From contig VWPU01003214.1 of assembly GCA_013398955.1 (NCBI GenBank), positions 1 through 64,000 of the forward strand: a stretch of 64,000 bases of DNA, written 5' to 3'. This document shows, in pieces, positions 11,011 through 24,837 of this stretch; position 1 is the stretch's first letter; the number at the start of each line of letters is the position of its first letter. Source of the stretch: Callaeas wilsoni (lineage: Eukaryota > Chordata > Aves > Passeriformes > Callaeidae). Made by a program: the position numbers and the translations under genes. The notes under the pieces are model-generated. The model ran no database searches. It worked only from the letters and a program-made list of their open reading frames with translations, and was not told the DNA's origin.

Positions 11011-14000
11011 TGCTCAACAGAAGGTGCCTGCACAAAGCCCCTCCTGCAAAGTGCAGAAATACATCCACTTCAGGCATGGTAGTTTCTATAACTCGCTGGC
11101 GATCTTGCAGAGTTCCACCATATGTCGTGGCAGATACCTGGGGGGAGCCAGGAGGCCTGGCGTGGCTGTAGGATTGCTCCGTGTGGTCTGTCTTGGTGAC
11201 TTCTTTCTGCTTTGCTGTGTGGTTGTTTTTCACCTCCTACCGCTCCTTTCTGGTTTGTTTGAACTGATTCAGGGTGGGGGCAGTTTCTCACTGCTGTGTG
11301 CTCTTGGGTGTGTTAACTTGGAGTTTCCCCCAGACTCTGTTGCCTTTTTTTTTAGCTAATTTAGCCACTCTGCTCCTGGTACCTGAGCTAACATAACACA
11401 AAGTGTGTGGGAAGTGCTGGAAATGGCAATTTGCTGTGCCATGTAGGCACCTTGCTTGCTTTTGTACAGGTTCTTACAGCTGAGAGCTCTAAATGATACC
11501 ATATTTTTGCTGGTTTCATACAGGCTGATTAAGATCAAGTCAGGTGGTGTCTTTTTGTATTTCTCTTTGGTCTCTAATTTGACTTACTTCTCATCATTAC
11601 CTACTTCATACAAAGAAATAAAAACTGATTGAAATTAATGGCATGTGTAAAGCCATGAGAATGTGGTATTAAACAAACGATACTTCAGGGAAAATAGAAA
11701 ACTTGTTATTGTGAAGTTGTGTACAATCCTACTCAGAGTATACTGAAAAGCATAAATGATAAAGCTAATCGGAGCCCAAGGTTTGAAGAAAATAACTTTT
11801 TAAAAATGATTTTAAGGAATACTGATGTTAACCTCCTCAAGGATTTCATAACAAAGGTTCATCTCTGGAGCAGATGAGCTCTGGTAGCTGATGCTATCTC
11901 CATGAGATTCAGTAATGAGGGAAAAAAGCAACTTCTTGGTTGGGGCACATACATGCACTAATTTTGGTTAAGATAATTTGTGAAGTTGGAAACAACCAAA
12001 AAAAAAAAACCAACAGTGGAGGGGAGAAAATGCTATGACAAAATATATACCTTCACAGATGGTTTTAGTAAAAAGGTGGCCTCCAGAGCTTTTCTGTCAC
12101 TGTTGTGGGTGCCAGGAACCCCGGGGTCTCTCTTGGCTCGCTCTGCTCTGCTGAAACCTTTGCTTTGTTTGCAGCGTGGGGCTGATAAGGGCCCTGGCTG
12201 CTGTTGGCATTCAGAGGAACATCTGTGAGGGAGCTGATGGGATTTCTGGGGCAGGTAAGGTGCACTGCAGCTGCACAGACTTTAAAATTCATCTTAAGCA
12301 TAATAAACTGCTCTGCTTGTGATTCATGCAGAGTGATGAAAAACAATCTGTAGACAGACTCAAACGAAGCCTGAACTAGTGAGCTTCCATTGCAAAATTT
12401 CTGTGCTGCTGTTTTTCACCTGCAGACCAGTGATGGGCACAGTTTGTAGGTCAGGGTGTGAGTTTTGCTTGGCAGCCTGTTCCTGGTGCGCTCGGCTGAG
12501 CTGTGGCCCAGCCATCCAGCACTGCTGCCAGCCTGACCCTGGCGGGGCTGGCACTCTCCAACCCGGCCCCATCTGCGAGAGAAAGGTCTGGGCAGTCTCT
12601 CTGTGCCTACAAATGCTTACTCTGCTCATCCCCACTTTTCTGATGCATGGCAGATGAGGTCCTGCAGTTTTGCTTTCTTGGAAATGACATCGTATTTCCT
12701 TTTTCCTCCTGATTTACTTTTCGTGTTTCTTGCCAGGAACGGAACTGACTTGGTTTCCTAGAGCCAAAGCAATCCCTGTGGTTTGGCATCTGAATCTGTT
12801 CCAGTGCAAGAAAGGTCTACCCTCCCCTTTGGGTTTGGTCCGAATAGTACAAGATCTTTCAATCCAGACAGAGAGAAACATTATAAGAACAGTTAATTCG
12901 AGCAGATTTTTATAAATGCTGCTTGCCCTATTCTTCTGGTGCAAGTATGGATTTTATTATGCAAATTTTTTTTGGTAATAAATGTCAGAGACTTCGAGTA
13001 TGTATTAAATTGTGTACTGCACTGGTATATTTATCAGGCAGCATGAGGTGCCAAGGAAACATTTCCATCCTTTGTGGTATCTCTGTTCCTGTTGTGCCAT
13101 ATTCTGTAGCATTGGTGTTCTCGGGGACTTTGGTGGTACATACACTTTGTACAAAATACTGCTCACTGTGAGTGACGTTAGCGTAGTCTGTCCTTAAAAT
13201 TCAAGATAAGGAGTTTCAGCACCTCCAAGTCCTGAATAGTTGCTTTTGTAGCACACAGCATGATGAGAAATGGAGCCGAGCAATTGAATGCAGGAAAGAT
13301 CACCAAGGTCTAAGAGAAACAAATACAAGAAAAAATACTGTGCTGAACAAGCAGAAGCCTTTGCATTGAACAGGCACCAGAAACTTTATCTTCTGGGGGC
13401 AGATTGCGTGATCTTTGACTGGTTATCTGCTCCAGAAGCAGAGAATACTTCGGCCAGGAAGGTTTCTTTTCCCTTCATTCAGTCTCTCATTATGTGGCCT
13501 GATTTTTGCCTGTTTAACCTTTCGTGCTCACACAAGGTTAGAGCTTCGAGGATTTTTTTTTTTTGCTGTTCCCACAAAAGCTGCGGCATGAGGGAGGTGC
13601 AGAATGCAGCTTCATCTGCTGCAGCTCCTCAGTTAATCCAAACTGCCGCAGAGGCACCGGAATTGCAGGGCCGGGTGCCAAATTGTTTTTGTCTGCCTCT
13701 TCTCTCTCAGGGCTGAGTTACAGGCATCAATAGAGTCATGGCTTTTAAATGACATACCCTGACCCCCTCATCTGTAAGCACGTGGCAGCTCCATTGTATA
13801 AACTGGGTCATAAACCAGAGAAACTGAGGCACGCTGATGTTCAGTGTTTGTGGGCGTCTGACTTGGTGAAAAGAGCAATAATTAAGCCAAATTTCCGTAT
13901 CTTCAGTTATTTTTGTGACTCCTGTGTGCTGGTTTACGCAGGGTTGAACCCTTGCCATCAAGGGGTCTCTATTTTGATGGTAACTTGCTCCCCTTTCCTG

Positions 14001-14142
14001 AAGGACAGGTGGCTCCTGGAGCTTGGCTTTTCAGAAACGCCGACACCCAAATCATCTGGGAGCTCATTCGGCGTTTGTGAGCTTGACAACGTTGGAAATG
14101 AGACTCTTGGGTTGTAAAATGTTGTTCACAGCCTTCAGAGTT

Positions 14143-14340
14143 AGGCCATAGGATGGGTCAGGTCGGAAGGGACCACAGTGGGTCTCTGGTCCCACCTCCC
14201 TGCTCAGGCAGGGCTGTCCTAGAGCACGCGGCGCAGGATTGTGTCCAGGTGACTCTGGAATATCTCCAGTCAGGGAGACTCCACACCCTCTTCGAGCAAA
14301 CCAGTTTTCTCAGTTCCAGAAAAGTAGTTTTTCATTTACT
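14143..14340 (-). mobile_element. CR1 LINE fragment (3' end), minus strand
   Basis: The plus strand reads a typical reversed CR1 tail. It starts with a decayed 'cataggatgggtcaggtcgg' block, then 'aagggaccacagtgggtct'. Next come a 'ccacctccctgctcaggcag' block, 'aggattgtgtccaggtga', 'atctccagtcagggagactc' and 'ccacaccctcttcgagcaa'. The order matches the well-known avian CR1 3' region, so the element is inserted on the minus strand with its 3' end at left. Only the terminal 200 bp or so is present, with no coding part. The right boundary is soft because similarity fades after about 14340. Confidence 0.93.
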
Positions 14341-17300
14341 GGTGCTGCAGCAGTGGTAAATAATCAAATGTTCAGTGCTTTGGTTGGAGTCAAGTGCAGT
14401 GGGTCATAAATGAGACCTTAAACCAAACCTGTTCAAAGCTAAAAGCTGAAATACAGTTCCTCCCCTTCAGATAAATGACACCATAAATTGAAACAAACCT
14501 GCAGTGGGCATCCAGGTCAGGGCTTCTTTACTCCTTCTGTCTTTAGTGTGAGCCAAATACTCTTGAGTCTTTCCACTGCTGCTTTGGGAACAGATCAGGC
14601 TCTAATTGTCCCTGTAATGAAAAGTTGACCTCTTGACTGATTATTTTTCTTTTACTGAATTAATTTCTTTTTGTGTTTGAACAGAGAAGAGACTTTGGAT
14701 GCCACTAAAGTTGACTCTGTTAAATAAGGCGAGCTGATATTTTAAAATAACAGTTGATGATGCTTCTCTTGCACTGGGTTTTGATGTCCCCTGTAGGAAC
14801 ATTCTGGCACCATGGTGAGTGGAAATCAGTAGAGTCTTCCCATTAACACCTAACCAAGGTCATACAAAAAAGAAATACAATAGAATATATTAGAAATAGA
14901 ATTTTTCATGAAGCTTGATAAGGATGAGCTATACCTTCAGATACTTTTTTTTAATCTGTTCTATAGCAGCTTGATAAGACTATTGGCTACGAAGAAACTG
15001 AAATATATCTTTGTTTATTCCAGCCAACGTTTTTCTTAAACTGAAGCATCCTAGATTGTTGGGGTTGTTTTGTTGAACGCTGACAGTATGAAAAACTTCT
15101 GTGCTAATGCATGTATAGTTTTTATAAATTAATAAAATTTTGAGTAATTATAAGTTAGCATTAGAAAAACACGATGAAATGTTTTAGGAATAACGCAGCT
15201 CTGTTGTGACAGTGCGACATCGTAACACTTTAGGTAATATTGTTTTCATTGAGAATTCAAGAAAGCTCTGACCCATACATGTCTTTTCTGAATTTTTGTA
15301 TCCAAGGAGGATTTAGAGGTCACCCACTTCCTTGGAATGTCTTCTCTTCAGCTAAATCACGAGCATTGTTCTTTGAAAAGAACAGGAGTAGTAATGAGAT
15401 GCTGCCTTCTTTCCAAAGAAATATGGAGCCTAGAAAGAAACTCTGTGGGGAAACCAAACGCAACCATCTAATATTTTATGAAGAATTATTTTTCCTCCAG
15501 GGTTACTATTTCATGTTTTTATTGTAATAGATCTTGTGAAACAATGAGGCAGGTAACTCTGTCCTTACTTTTAATGACTGCTTTCAAAAAAGTGCAGCTG
15601 TTCATCAAGTTAACTGCTTAATTATAGTTCCCTAGGCCATTTACAAATATGCCCAGAAACAGTCTATCAGAACAGAGATTAATTGAAGCCTTTTTTTTGT
15701 CTGGGGAAAATTTGAGGTAATTTTGTTGTCTAGAGAGAATTTCAGAAAGTTTTCTCAATTTTTCCCCGGTTTTATGAGTGAGCTCACAGGTGAGGTGTCA
15801 GGGACTTGTGTTGGGGTTGTCATGTGTGACAACTTTTTTCTCCAGCTCTAGACAGCCTGTCACTGTTTCTAAAACTACACCTTTGTTGAGGAGCTGATCC
15901 AAAGTCTGTATCTCAGACTTTCAATCAACTCATGGCTGTGTTGGCTTCCTGCTGTGACTCAGAGGACCAAAAGAGCTTCCACTTCAGTGATCAACAGGCT
16001 CTGATAATAAGGCAGAATGAAGAGACTGTGATTTTTTTTCTTTGAACACCTAGCAAAAGTTACTTCATTAAAACACCATCAGTGCAAAAAATATCTGTTC
16101 AAATAGGCAGTGTCTACCTGCTAAGAGGTTGGCATCCAGAACAACCTTTTATATTTGATGTATATTCTGCTTTTCATCAGTGCCTGTGGGCTTTTTGAAG
16201 TGTTTATGAACTTCTTTGCTTCTCTCCTTATGAAAGTGCGTTAACCTGCAGGCTGGAGTTCCTCAGTCAGTACAACACGTGCCAGTAGCCTTAGAGAAAA
16301 GTGAAAGAGAACTTAAAAAATATTATCCTCCTCTTTAGGTAGTGTATGAAGGTTCTGGTCGTGCTTGGGCTCCGGTTTTGCTGAGCAATGTGAAGCCACA
16401 TAACAGGAAGATAATTTATTTCCCAGATACAATAATAAGATAAATATAAACTTAACAATAACAGGTGGAGGCAGCAGATTGAGAGAGCACAAGTTAATGA
16501 TGATGTGGCTATAATTAAAGTATTAGCAGTGGTTATTTTACAACAGCTGCTTTGTTGTCTGGAACAACCTCTCCAGCTAAAGTAACAATGATATAGGTGA
16601 GAATGTAGCTTCTAATAAAAAGACCTCCAAAAGGCATTGCCACCTTGTCGTTAATGCCAACTCATCCGACCATTTCTATGCACTCATTACTGATTTATAA
16701 CAATTGCTGGACCTCTACAAAATCTGGTCTAGAAGATGGATCTTATCACAGTTGCAGAGCATTTAATGTTCTAGTGAGATGAGGGATTTGTTTCTCACCC
16801 ATGCTACTTTTGGCATGTATTTTTTAAAAATTACTTTAAAAAGCAATTAATTACTTGGTTTTTGGATGCAAATTTTATTGAGATTTAAATAATTATTTTA
16901 AGAATTGTCCATTCTCAGCCACGTTCTTAAGAGTGTACCATTATAAAAATTGGTGGAGAGACCAAGGGAGTTCTTGTATCTGTGGAAACCTCGCAAGCAA
17001 CAAGTGGAAGGTGATGCTGAAAGACAGACATCCCTTTTACTTCTTGAAAAGCTTGGAGATATGAGGCCTGATGAGGAAGAAAACCAAGCTCAGTAATACA
17101 GTGACAAATGTCTCTACAAGTATTTTCCAGCATCTCAGTTTTGGCCAGAATTATGTCACTTAAGAGGGGCTGTTTTCCATTGAAGTAAATCAGCCAAACA
17201 AAGTTAAGGCTATTTTGGCCATAGAAACAGGAGCAGCTCTGAGGGAAGTTCCCCGTTTGACAGAGACTGACATTAACTGGATTTTCTTTCTGGTCATGCA

Positions 17301-17706
17301 AAAGCCACAGTAATGTTTTAGTTTGGGTTTCAAAAGGTAACAGGTGTAGGCAGCTCAGGATGAGGAACACAGCACATAAGGGAGGTGAGGTCCATGGTGC
17401 TCCTTTACTGCTGTGGTTCTCTCTGAAAATATCTGGCATAAAGTTATGACATATAAAAGGTTTATTATTGTAGTCCTTGCCCTCATTAAGGGCTGTCTGT
17501 GAAGCTGGTATCTTGCCATTAAGAAGGGAAGGGATCTCTCAGTGTGAAATGCAGAGAATCTTGTAAAAGCTGTGAGTCCGCTCCCACCAGGAGGGAAATG
17601 CTTCCGTCCTCAACCCATGGATTTGTGTGTAAGAAATGACTGGAACAAACATATCGAGAGGAACTGAAATATTCATCATATCCCATCCTAAAATAGTGAC
17701 AACTGC
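14341..17706. other. Non-coding single-copy DNA, no gene seen
   Basis: No gene or repeat family was recognised. A 170-codon minus-strand open frame at 16927-17439 has no domain, and its length is plausible by chance in this much sequence. Around 16400-16600 the DNA is AT-rich with a TAATTA core (16512-16517) and a CAGCTG E-box (16544-16549), which is weak evidence for a regulatory element. A TGACTCA AP-1-type motif lies at 15955-15961. A single motif of that length is expected several times in 64 kb. Confidence 0.65.
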
Positions 17707-17806
17707 CAACCTGAGCTGGTGGAAGGTGCCCCTGCCCACGGCAGGAGGTTGGAGTGAGATGATCCTTAAGATTCCTCCCAACCCCAGGCGTTCTGTGATT
17801 CCGTGG
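17707..17806 (+). mobile_element. CR1 LINE fragment (3' tail), plus strand
   Basis: The segment runs from a 'caacctgagctggtggaagg' block through 'gtgcccctgcccacggcagg', then 'aggttggagtgagatgatcc' and 'ttcctcccaacccc', to a degenerate 'ttctgtgattccgtgg' end. This is the standard final 100 bp of an avian CR1 in the forward direction, including the terminal ATTCTRTG-type octamers. The 5' part is missing, so the copy is a short dead fragment. Confidence 0.88.
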
Positions 17807-20225
17807 TAATTCCTGGAGCGGTATAGGGGAGGTAGAGTTGTAATACACCCACTCCTTAGTTTGTGCTTTGCTTCAAAGCAGTGCTGCCACAGGGACCTGC
17901 TGAAGGTGAGCTGGAGAAGCTCCTGGCATCGGTCCGAGCCAGCAGAGTCAGCAAGTGCTCATTAATCATCGTGACCTGCTCAGTCCTTGCAACTCTTCCG
18001 TGGTTTCCAGTGCTCTGAGCTGCACCTTGTCCCTCTGCAAATAGAATTAAAGAAGCAGCTGTTCAGAGAACAATTTCCTGCGAGAAGAAATACCTTAAGT
18101 GTCGAAATAATTTTTTTTTCAGGACAAAGTAGAGAAATAGTATATTCAGGTCAACAATTCATTGGGAGAAATTTCTTGAAAAGGCAGCCTCCTTGGCTTT
18201 GAGTGATGCAGCTTTGCAACCGCTGCGTTCTGCAGTGTAAGCTTGCAAGACCTCAAACGTGTTGTCTTTGCTCAGCACATCACATGTATTAATAATTAAA
18301 GTTGGATTTCAAGGGACAACTGGGCTTTGATATGCAACTCCTCTGCCTCCTCCCTCTTCTGTTCATTAGGGACCTTTGGAGTGAGAGAGAAAAAGAGAGA
18401 GATTTTCATTCCACTTTTACTCTGCACAGTGAAAGGGCAGTTTTTGAACTGCAGTAACAAATTTATTTTTTCATTGGTCTTGCTGATTGGATTAGCAATA
18501 CTGCTGGCTTTATTACCCCTGATTAAAGTCAGGGCACTGGGGATCTGACAAATGAATTCTGTCTGTAGTTCACCCAGCACACACAGTTTAATCCTGTTGA
18601 TTGCAAGGCTTACCAAAATTGTTTAGTCACAAAGCTAGTTCTGTAAGTCGGCGAGGAGAAAAAAGGTAAATAAAAGATGACTCAGGAGGAAACGTGTTTG
18701 CAAATTATATAGACTTATATAAGCTCTACTGAAAGTCCAGAAAATAATGAGTGTTAAAAAGTTAGAGTTCTGGGAGACCTTTTGGTCCTCTGGTCTCTGC
18801 CTGTACTGATACTGGATTATTTTCTGTGCTGTACATCTTTTAAGCATTACAGAAGGGAGATGATGTCTGAGTACTCTGCTCATGAAAATTACTCAGTGGT
18901 GAAGCAAAAATAAGAGCAGTACATATTTCACTGTTTTCTGTGTTCCTTGGACCTCAGATCTCCTAAATGTAGAGGAACGATTACATTATTTTGCTTCCAT
19001 AAACATTACTTTTCCTCCATAAGACTGCATACAGTAATGACTCTTTACTAACAGTATTAATGGTAGAAAAATTAGTAAGCTCCTATTTTTGTTTATAATG
19101 ATCTATGGGTTTTGTGATTTTCATTGTTCTTGTGTCTGCAGTCCTCAATTTCTGCCACAGTTCTCAGGCTCCCACCTTGTGCTGTCAAGCAGTCCGGCAG
19201 CACGTAGCCAGATTTTGTGGCGATCCTTCTGCACTGCCAAGGTTTTTGCAGTGCACTGTTCAGCCCGACCTGCTAGTCCCTGCTCCTGCCTTCTCCTGCC
19301 CTTTCACTGCAGGAGAGTCTGGTCTGGTGCAGTTTTTCCGAGTTTCGTTTTGCCAGCCCTTGGGAATTAAGAGAAGGAAAGACGGGTCCAAGCAGGGGTG
19401 GAAGACTAAAAGCTGCACTGAGCAGCTGGATGCTGAGAGTGCAAGTTGTACAGCAGGGATGATGTATTCCATGACCTCTTAAGAAAAAGCCTAGTCTTAA
19501 AATAGCTTGTCAAAGCCTAGAGGGATATGATGAGATTCGCCTTAAAAAGTGAAGTTTGGAGGCCCTGTCATTCTGCAAGTGAAGGTCATGACTGGTCATT
19601 CCTGCATGGAGCGTGTTTGTGCTCCTGGAGTGAAAACTGGGAGGTGCATGGCAGCTTTTGAAGTCTTGGTTACTGGCCCTGCTCAGGATTGAGAGTTGGC
19701 CTTGACTTTCCAGTGTTGCTGCTTAATTCAGTACAGTAACATTGGAAATCTTCTGTTAGAAAACACTAAATTAGCTTTTGACTGTAAATGGAGGTTATAT
19801 AAATGAGATGTGATAAATCAAAGCTCTTTTTTTTGTTTTTTAAGGGTGTAATTTGTACTGAATAATCTTGGAATGAGTTTTGTGGACTTGGAAGCTGAAT
19901 ATTACAATTTCAATGTGGCAGAAATATGTTTTGGTGAGAATTAATTCCTGAGTAACAGAATTATGTTTGTCTACTCAGCCTCTCTCCTCTCCAAAGCAGC
20001 ATCTGGCTTATTCTCCTTCCCAGTTTTACATTTGGATAAAGTCCGAATGAGAAAACTCTGCTGGGCTGTACTGCATTTCCCCAAGTAACTCAGGGAACCC
20101 AGTCCTGCTGCAATCCTTCCCTAGCTCTCTGCTGGAACAGGTCCTGGGAAGTCTGAGTACACAAATAGAGGGATGATGTTTGTCTCTCTAATCTTCTGAC
20201 TTTTGGTGAGAAAGGATTCGCACAT
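17807..20225. other. Non-coding single-copy DNA, no gene seen
   Basis: No exon, RNA gene or repeat family was recognised. There are short T runs and an AP-1-type TGACTCA at 18678-18684, which is unremarkable on its own. A GC-richer stretch at about 19140-19460 carries overlapping open frames on both strands without recognisable domains. Confidence 0.65.
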
Positions 20226-20280
20226 TCACAGAATCGTTAAGGTTGGAAAAGACATCTGAAAATCACTGATTCCGACCTTA
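20226..20280 (-). mobile_element. CR1 LINE terminal fragment, minus strand
   Basis: The plus strand shows 'tcacagaatcgttaaggttg' followed by 'gaaaagacatctgaaaatca' and a degenerate 'gattccgacctta'. This is the reverse complement of the extreme 3' end of a CR1, in which the octamer tail precedes the 'ggttggaa...gacctct...atca..gtccaacc' block. About 55 bp are recognisable. Sequence to the right could be a further decayed part, but I cannot support it. Confidence 0.78.
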
Positions 20281-23200
20281 TGTATTTATAATTTGCTGTG
20301 TAGCTTGACCAGATGTGCAGACCAAAATCCCAGTCTGGACCAAAAATCCAGGAGAGTTCTAAGTGCAGCAGCTTCTCTTGGTGGTTGGATTTGTGTCATG
20401 CTGGGGGGACAGGCTCTTCTGCCCCTCGCCGTGTCCTCCCCAGGTGAGAGTTAGGGGAAAGCTGGTGGGAATGAGCTGCCTCTGCTTCCTCAGCAGCTCC
20501 TGCCTGCTTAATAGTCCTGCAATAACAAAGCAGGAGAGCTGGGAGCATCTCTGCTCCTCTTCAGGTGGGTGGTGGTGTTTTCCCAGCAAGGTTGTTTTCG
20601 CCGCTGCCTCGTTATCCTTTCCCCATTGCTTCTCCCTGTCGTGTTTGGGGGCTTGGCCTCTGTATTTTTGTTAATAAATTGAAAATACACAGTGGCATTC
20701 AAATCTCGTTAAATGATGTTTGGGTTGCCTCATAAAACAAGATAATTGTGCAATCACAAAATGGTTTAAACATCTGATTTGGATTAGAAACAAAAATGCT
20801 GTGTAATTGCTCTCTGAAACTTGTAACTCACATGAAATGGATGTTATCAGGCAGATGTTCTTTTATTCACCAGCACACTCGGAATCTCTGGCTCTCAAGT
20901 GCCAGGATAAGTGAAACATGCTCAATTAGCTCAGTAGGCTGTGGCTAATCCTTCTGCCCAGCCTCTGCTTCCCAGGTACAGCTCTGCAATGGCTCCTGAC
21001 AATCTCCTCAGGCACTTGATGGTGTTATACCAGTGCCCTGAGCCTGGGCTGCAGGACATAAAAAGTGGTAAAAGTTTGGGAACAACGCCTCTTATAACTG
21101 CCCCCTGAAAATGGAGGATTTTGTGATGAATAGACTCGAAAATGGTATCGATGTGTAAAACCACTCACACCTTGCTATGGAGTTATTTAGATGGAAACCT
21201 CTCAACAAGACAACAAAGATTTTAAAATCTGAACTATTTCAGGAGTTAAACTTTAAAATCTAACTTAATTTTTTGCTGTCTCAAAATTAAAACCACTCAT
21301 TTTTGTGCATGCTTTCTCTTAGGTTTCAGACCTGTTTACATGTTCTGAAGTAAATTAACATTTCCTGGGGAAGGGCCACAAACCTCCCAAGCGAATTCCA
21401 GTTCTTCCACCACCTGAGAGAAAATTCCAAAGAAATTCTAGCCTTTATGTAGTGTGTGAGGAGGCTGTTGACAGGTCTGAAAGGATCATCCTGATAAAGT
21501 ACAGTTCCAGTGGCCCTGAAATCTCTCTTCTGAGAGACTCTCAAGTGCTTGGAAGTTCTCAGGACTGTGGAGTAGGAAGTTAAAGGTGACTGGAAAAAAT
21601 CTTTGCTAACCAGAGTATCTTTTGGTATTTCTGCTGCATGTTAGTGGCTTTCCCCTTGTCTTGTTGCATGTCCTGTTGTTGCCAGGTCTTCAAGTCTGTC
21701 TTTAAGCCCGGGATAAGGCAGAAATTGCTTTTTAAGGTGGTGTGAGCAGAGATGGTGGTTTTTTTTGTACTGAACAAAGGCCAAACCTTGACCATGGAAG
21801 GACAGTAGTAGGTGATGGACTTTGGGCACCTTTAAAGCAAAAACTTGGTTCTTGTTGCCCTTTTATGCTGTGTTAACCAACTAAGACTGGGATGTTTAAT
21901 TTGTCTGGCCAAATTTCCCTCGAGAAGTCAAATTAGACTCTTCTCCCAGCTCTCTGTTGCTGATTGCTGGCAGATTTTTCCTTCTATCCTTTTGTCACTA
22001 ATGAAAGAAGAAATTAATATCCTCAAAAGTAAACTCTTTTTATTGCATAGATGGGACCATATTCTTTCTAGTTCGTTTTCTTTGTGGGACCTCAGCTCCT
22101 AAAGGCATCGTACGTGAGTCTAAAAAAGAGCAAGGCAGAAATGGTGACTGAGGTTTGCATTACTCATCATTCTGAATAAAAAACAGGCCTGAACTGGAGA
22201 TAAGAGGATCTGGAGATGCACAAAGGGTGCACGTAGACATCTCTGTCTTGTGCAGAGAAGCTTCCAGGAATCCTCCTTCCTCCAGGAGAACTATAAAATC
22301 CTATTGCTGAATTAATTAATTGCTAGGAAAAGGAAGTTTGGGTCATAAAAGCAAATTAAAACCATAACCACCATACCACAAAGCACCTCCTAATTTTATC
22401 AGAAACACTGATCATACTTAGAAGCATTTATGGGATCATTTTTCAAGTAAAATTACGACAAACAGAGGAAAGAAGCCATGTGCAAGCAAGGCTTCCAAAC
22501 TAATTTTAGGAGACTAAAACAATGAGCAGATCCCAAGGTGCAGCATGAGACTGTAAAGGGATTGTAACTTGTGTAGTTGACAGTCTGAGAATCCGTGTGC
22601 AGTCATCCTGAAATATTGTTAAATTAACTTAAAGTTGCCTCATGACAAAAATTGATTTTTTTTCCTCCTTATCAGACTTTTCTTTCCTACAGGAGAAAAT
22701 AAGCCAGTATCATATTTGTTGCATTTAAAGTGTGCCTAGGCACCTTGAAATCTAGTCCATGGATTAGAATGAACTAGGAATGGACACGGGTTTGATCAAA
22801 ACTGAACTTGCCAGCTGAAATTTTGGTGGCTGGGCTGGACGAGTCCATTGAAGACAGCTGGGGCTGTGCTGTGCAGGAATGTTGGAGTCCTGGTTCTCAT
22901 TAACCTGCACAGGATCTCTGACACGGGCGGTCAGGAGATCACGGAAATACGGCACTGCCTCGCCAGGACCTGTTTAATTAGAAAAATATAAAAATAGCCT
23001 GTGCACTCGTACTGGGCTAAAGGGGGGATTTAACCTTTCCAGCAAATTCGGGTTTACCTGGCAGTAAAATTGGGCCAAATGTTAGAAATGCCCTGTCTTT
23101 GTGCACTGTCACAGCTGCAGGGCATTGGAGGTGGGAGCTGCGGGATGTCTGTCCCTGGGCACCGGGGCTGGGGCTGGTTTGCTTTAACATTCCTCACTGG

Positions 23201-24837
23201 CAGAAGATGAATTTCCTGGATGTGAAGCTCACCGCTGGAATCAGGCTGCAAAACAGGAAGGTGGTTATGAATCTGTAGCAGCTGGAGGACTAAGATAATT
23301 TTGCAGCTAATTTTTCTGAGGTTCTTAGTGCCTGATTGATTGCCTTAGAAAGAACTTAGAATTAAAGTTTAGTCTAAGCCACTCTGGTGGTTCCTTTAAC
23401 ACATTGTCTTCCTTTGGGGTGGAAAAGGAGCAACTGAATTTGAGCACAGAGCCTGATGTACTTAAGTTCATGTAAGTTGTTCTGAGGTTTGTGCAGTAAA
23501 CTGTAAATTACATATCAGTATTTAAAACTCTTCCATCCAGAAGCTGTTTCTAACTTGTTAATAAGAGTAGGAAGGATTCAGGAAGTAATTTTGATAGTCA
23601 TATTGTGTGCTGTGATAAGGGAGTTGCACTAACGAGGGCTGACTGAGATTCACTGATCTCGGAAAAGGTAGAACTGGTAATTATTTCATTGGAGAGAAGA
23701 TTAAACCACTTAGGGGAAAATGGTTGGTGTGGTGAGAGCAGCGTTCATGGGATCACGTTATGGAGGAACTCAGCATCCCTCCTGGAGGCTGGAGGGGGTT
23801 GAAAATGTGCTAAGTGGGAGAAGGGAAAAACAAGCAGCTGGTATTTGCTAAAGTAAATAGTACGAGAAATGAGATTGTAGGGCCTGGGAGGACTTGAAAG
23901 CACAAACTGGTCTTGGGGTTTCTGACACTTGGGGAGAGGATGGAGAGCTCTGAATGGACTCAGTGTGCAGGTGTCTGGCAGCAGCCAGGGAAGGTGTGGA
24001 ATTTGAGACCTCAGTGTAGGTAAAACAATAAAGGAAGTGTTTCAGCAAGGAGACTGAGCAGCACGGGAAAGACTGAGAAGAGGGAACGTGAGATGGTGCC
24101 AAGGCTCGTGCCCACTGGGGCAGCTCAGTTCTCCTTCCCCTGGGAGCCCAGACAGGGCTCTCAAACTCCCCCTTTCCTGCTAAAATGGAAAGATTTGTAT
24201 TTTCTTACCTCACAGGAGAGCACTGATAGTAAATTAAGAGATTCTCATGAAATAACGTTAAACTAGGGCTGGAGGAAACTCCTGAGCCACTGACAGAATT
24301 TCCAGTGTGCCCATCTGGACACATCGCTCACTGGAGTGAGCAGATGTGTCTTATTAATCCCCCTATCAACTTGCTGAGCAATTGCTTTAAAAACCTTATG
24401 TTCTAGTATTTGTGTCTTTCATTCAGCTCTTACTGTCATTAAATATTTTTTTCATTGCTGTTGCTGGTAAACCATCTGGCAGTGGACACAGTTCTCTAGT
24501 TTTTCTAAGGTTTTCTTCAATTTCTCCTGTTGGTTTTGGGGTTCCTGGTTTAGTGCCAGACCTAACTCCGAAGAAATGAAGAATTGAGGGGCTTAACCAC
24601 TATTAATGCTTTTATTTTATGACCCATGTGCGGGCAGCACTCATTTGAACTGTAGAGTGAATTTGACTGTCGAGATGGAAATTTTGCATTTTTGTATGTG
24701 TTTAGTTAAAACACACAGTGCAGAACACAAAATATTTATAGATCTTGGACTTGCTGTGTCAAGTCCATGCTTTTTTTTTTTTTTTTTCAGGAAATAAAGC
24801 TAAATAAATCTGAGAAGGGCAGCAATAGGAGAGGTGA
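20281..24837. other. Non-coding single-copy DNA, no gene seen
   Basis: Nothing gene-like was recognised. Open frames are short and mutually overlapping. A run of seventeen T residues at 24771-24787 sits about 50 bp left of the next CR1 fragment. No other repeat or distinctive structure was noticed in this stretch. Confidence 0.65.
24771..24787. repeat. Poly-T run (17 bases)
   Basis: This is a homopolymer of seventeen T residues. Read on the minus strand it would be a poly-A run. However, no gene-derived or SINE sequence adjoins it on the expected side, so it is annotated as simple sequence only. Confidence 0.9.

Larger units (their letters stand above)
3246..14142. other. Non-coding single-copy DNA with a few candidate elements
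   Basis: No gene was recognised in this 10.9 kb. It contains A or T runs at 4633-4648, 8643-8655, 11998-12009 and 13553-13564. It also holds three places listed separately: a CpG-dense patch near 5.1 kb, a hairpin and homeodomain-motif segment at 7.65-7.97 kb, and a CpG cluster near 10.9 kb. The longest open frame in the window (226 codons, minus strand, 10553-11233) lies here. It overlaps other frames on both strands and has no recognisable domain, so I do not call it a gene. Confidence 0.65.

Noticed and set aside
16927..17439. 170-codon minus-strand open frame, leucine- and cysteine-rich
   Set aside because: No recognisable domain. A frame of this length is plausible by chance across six frames of 64 kb at this base composition.
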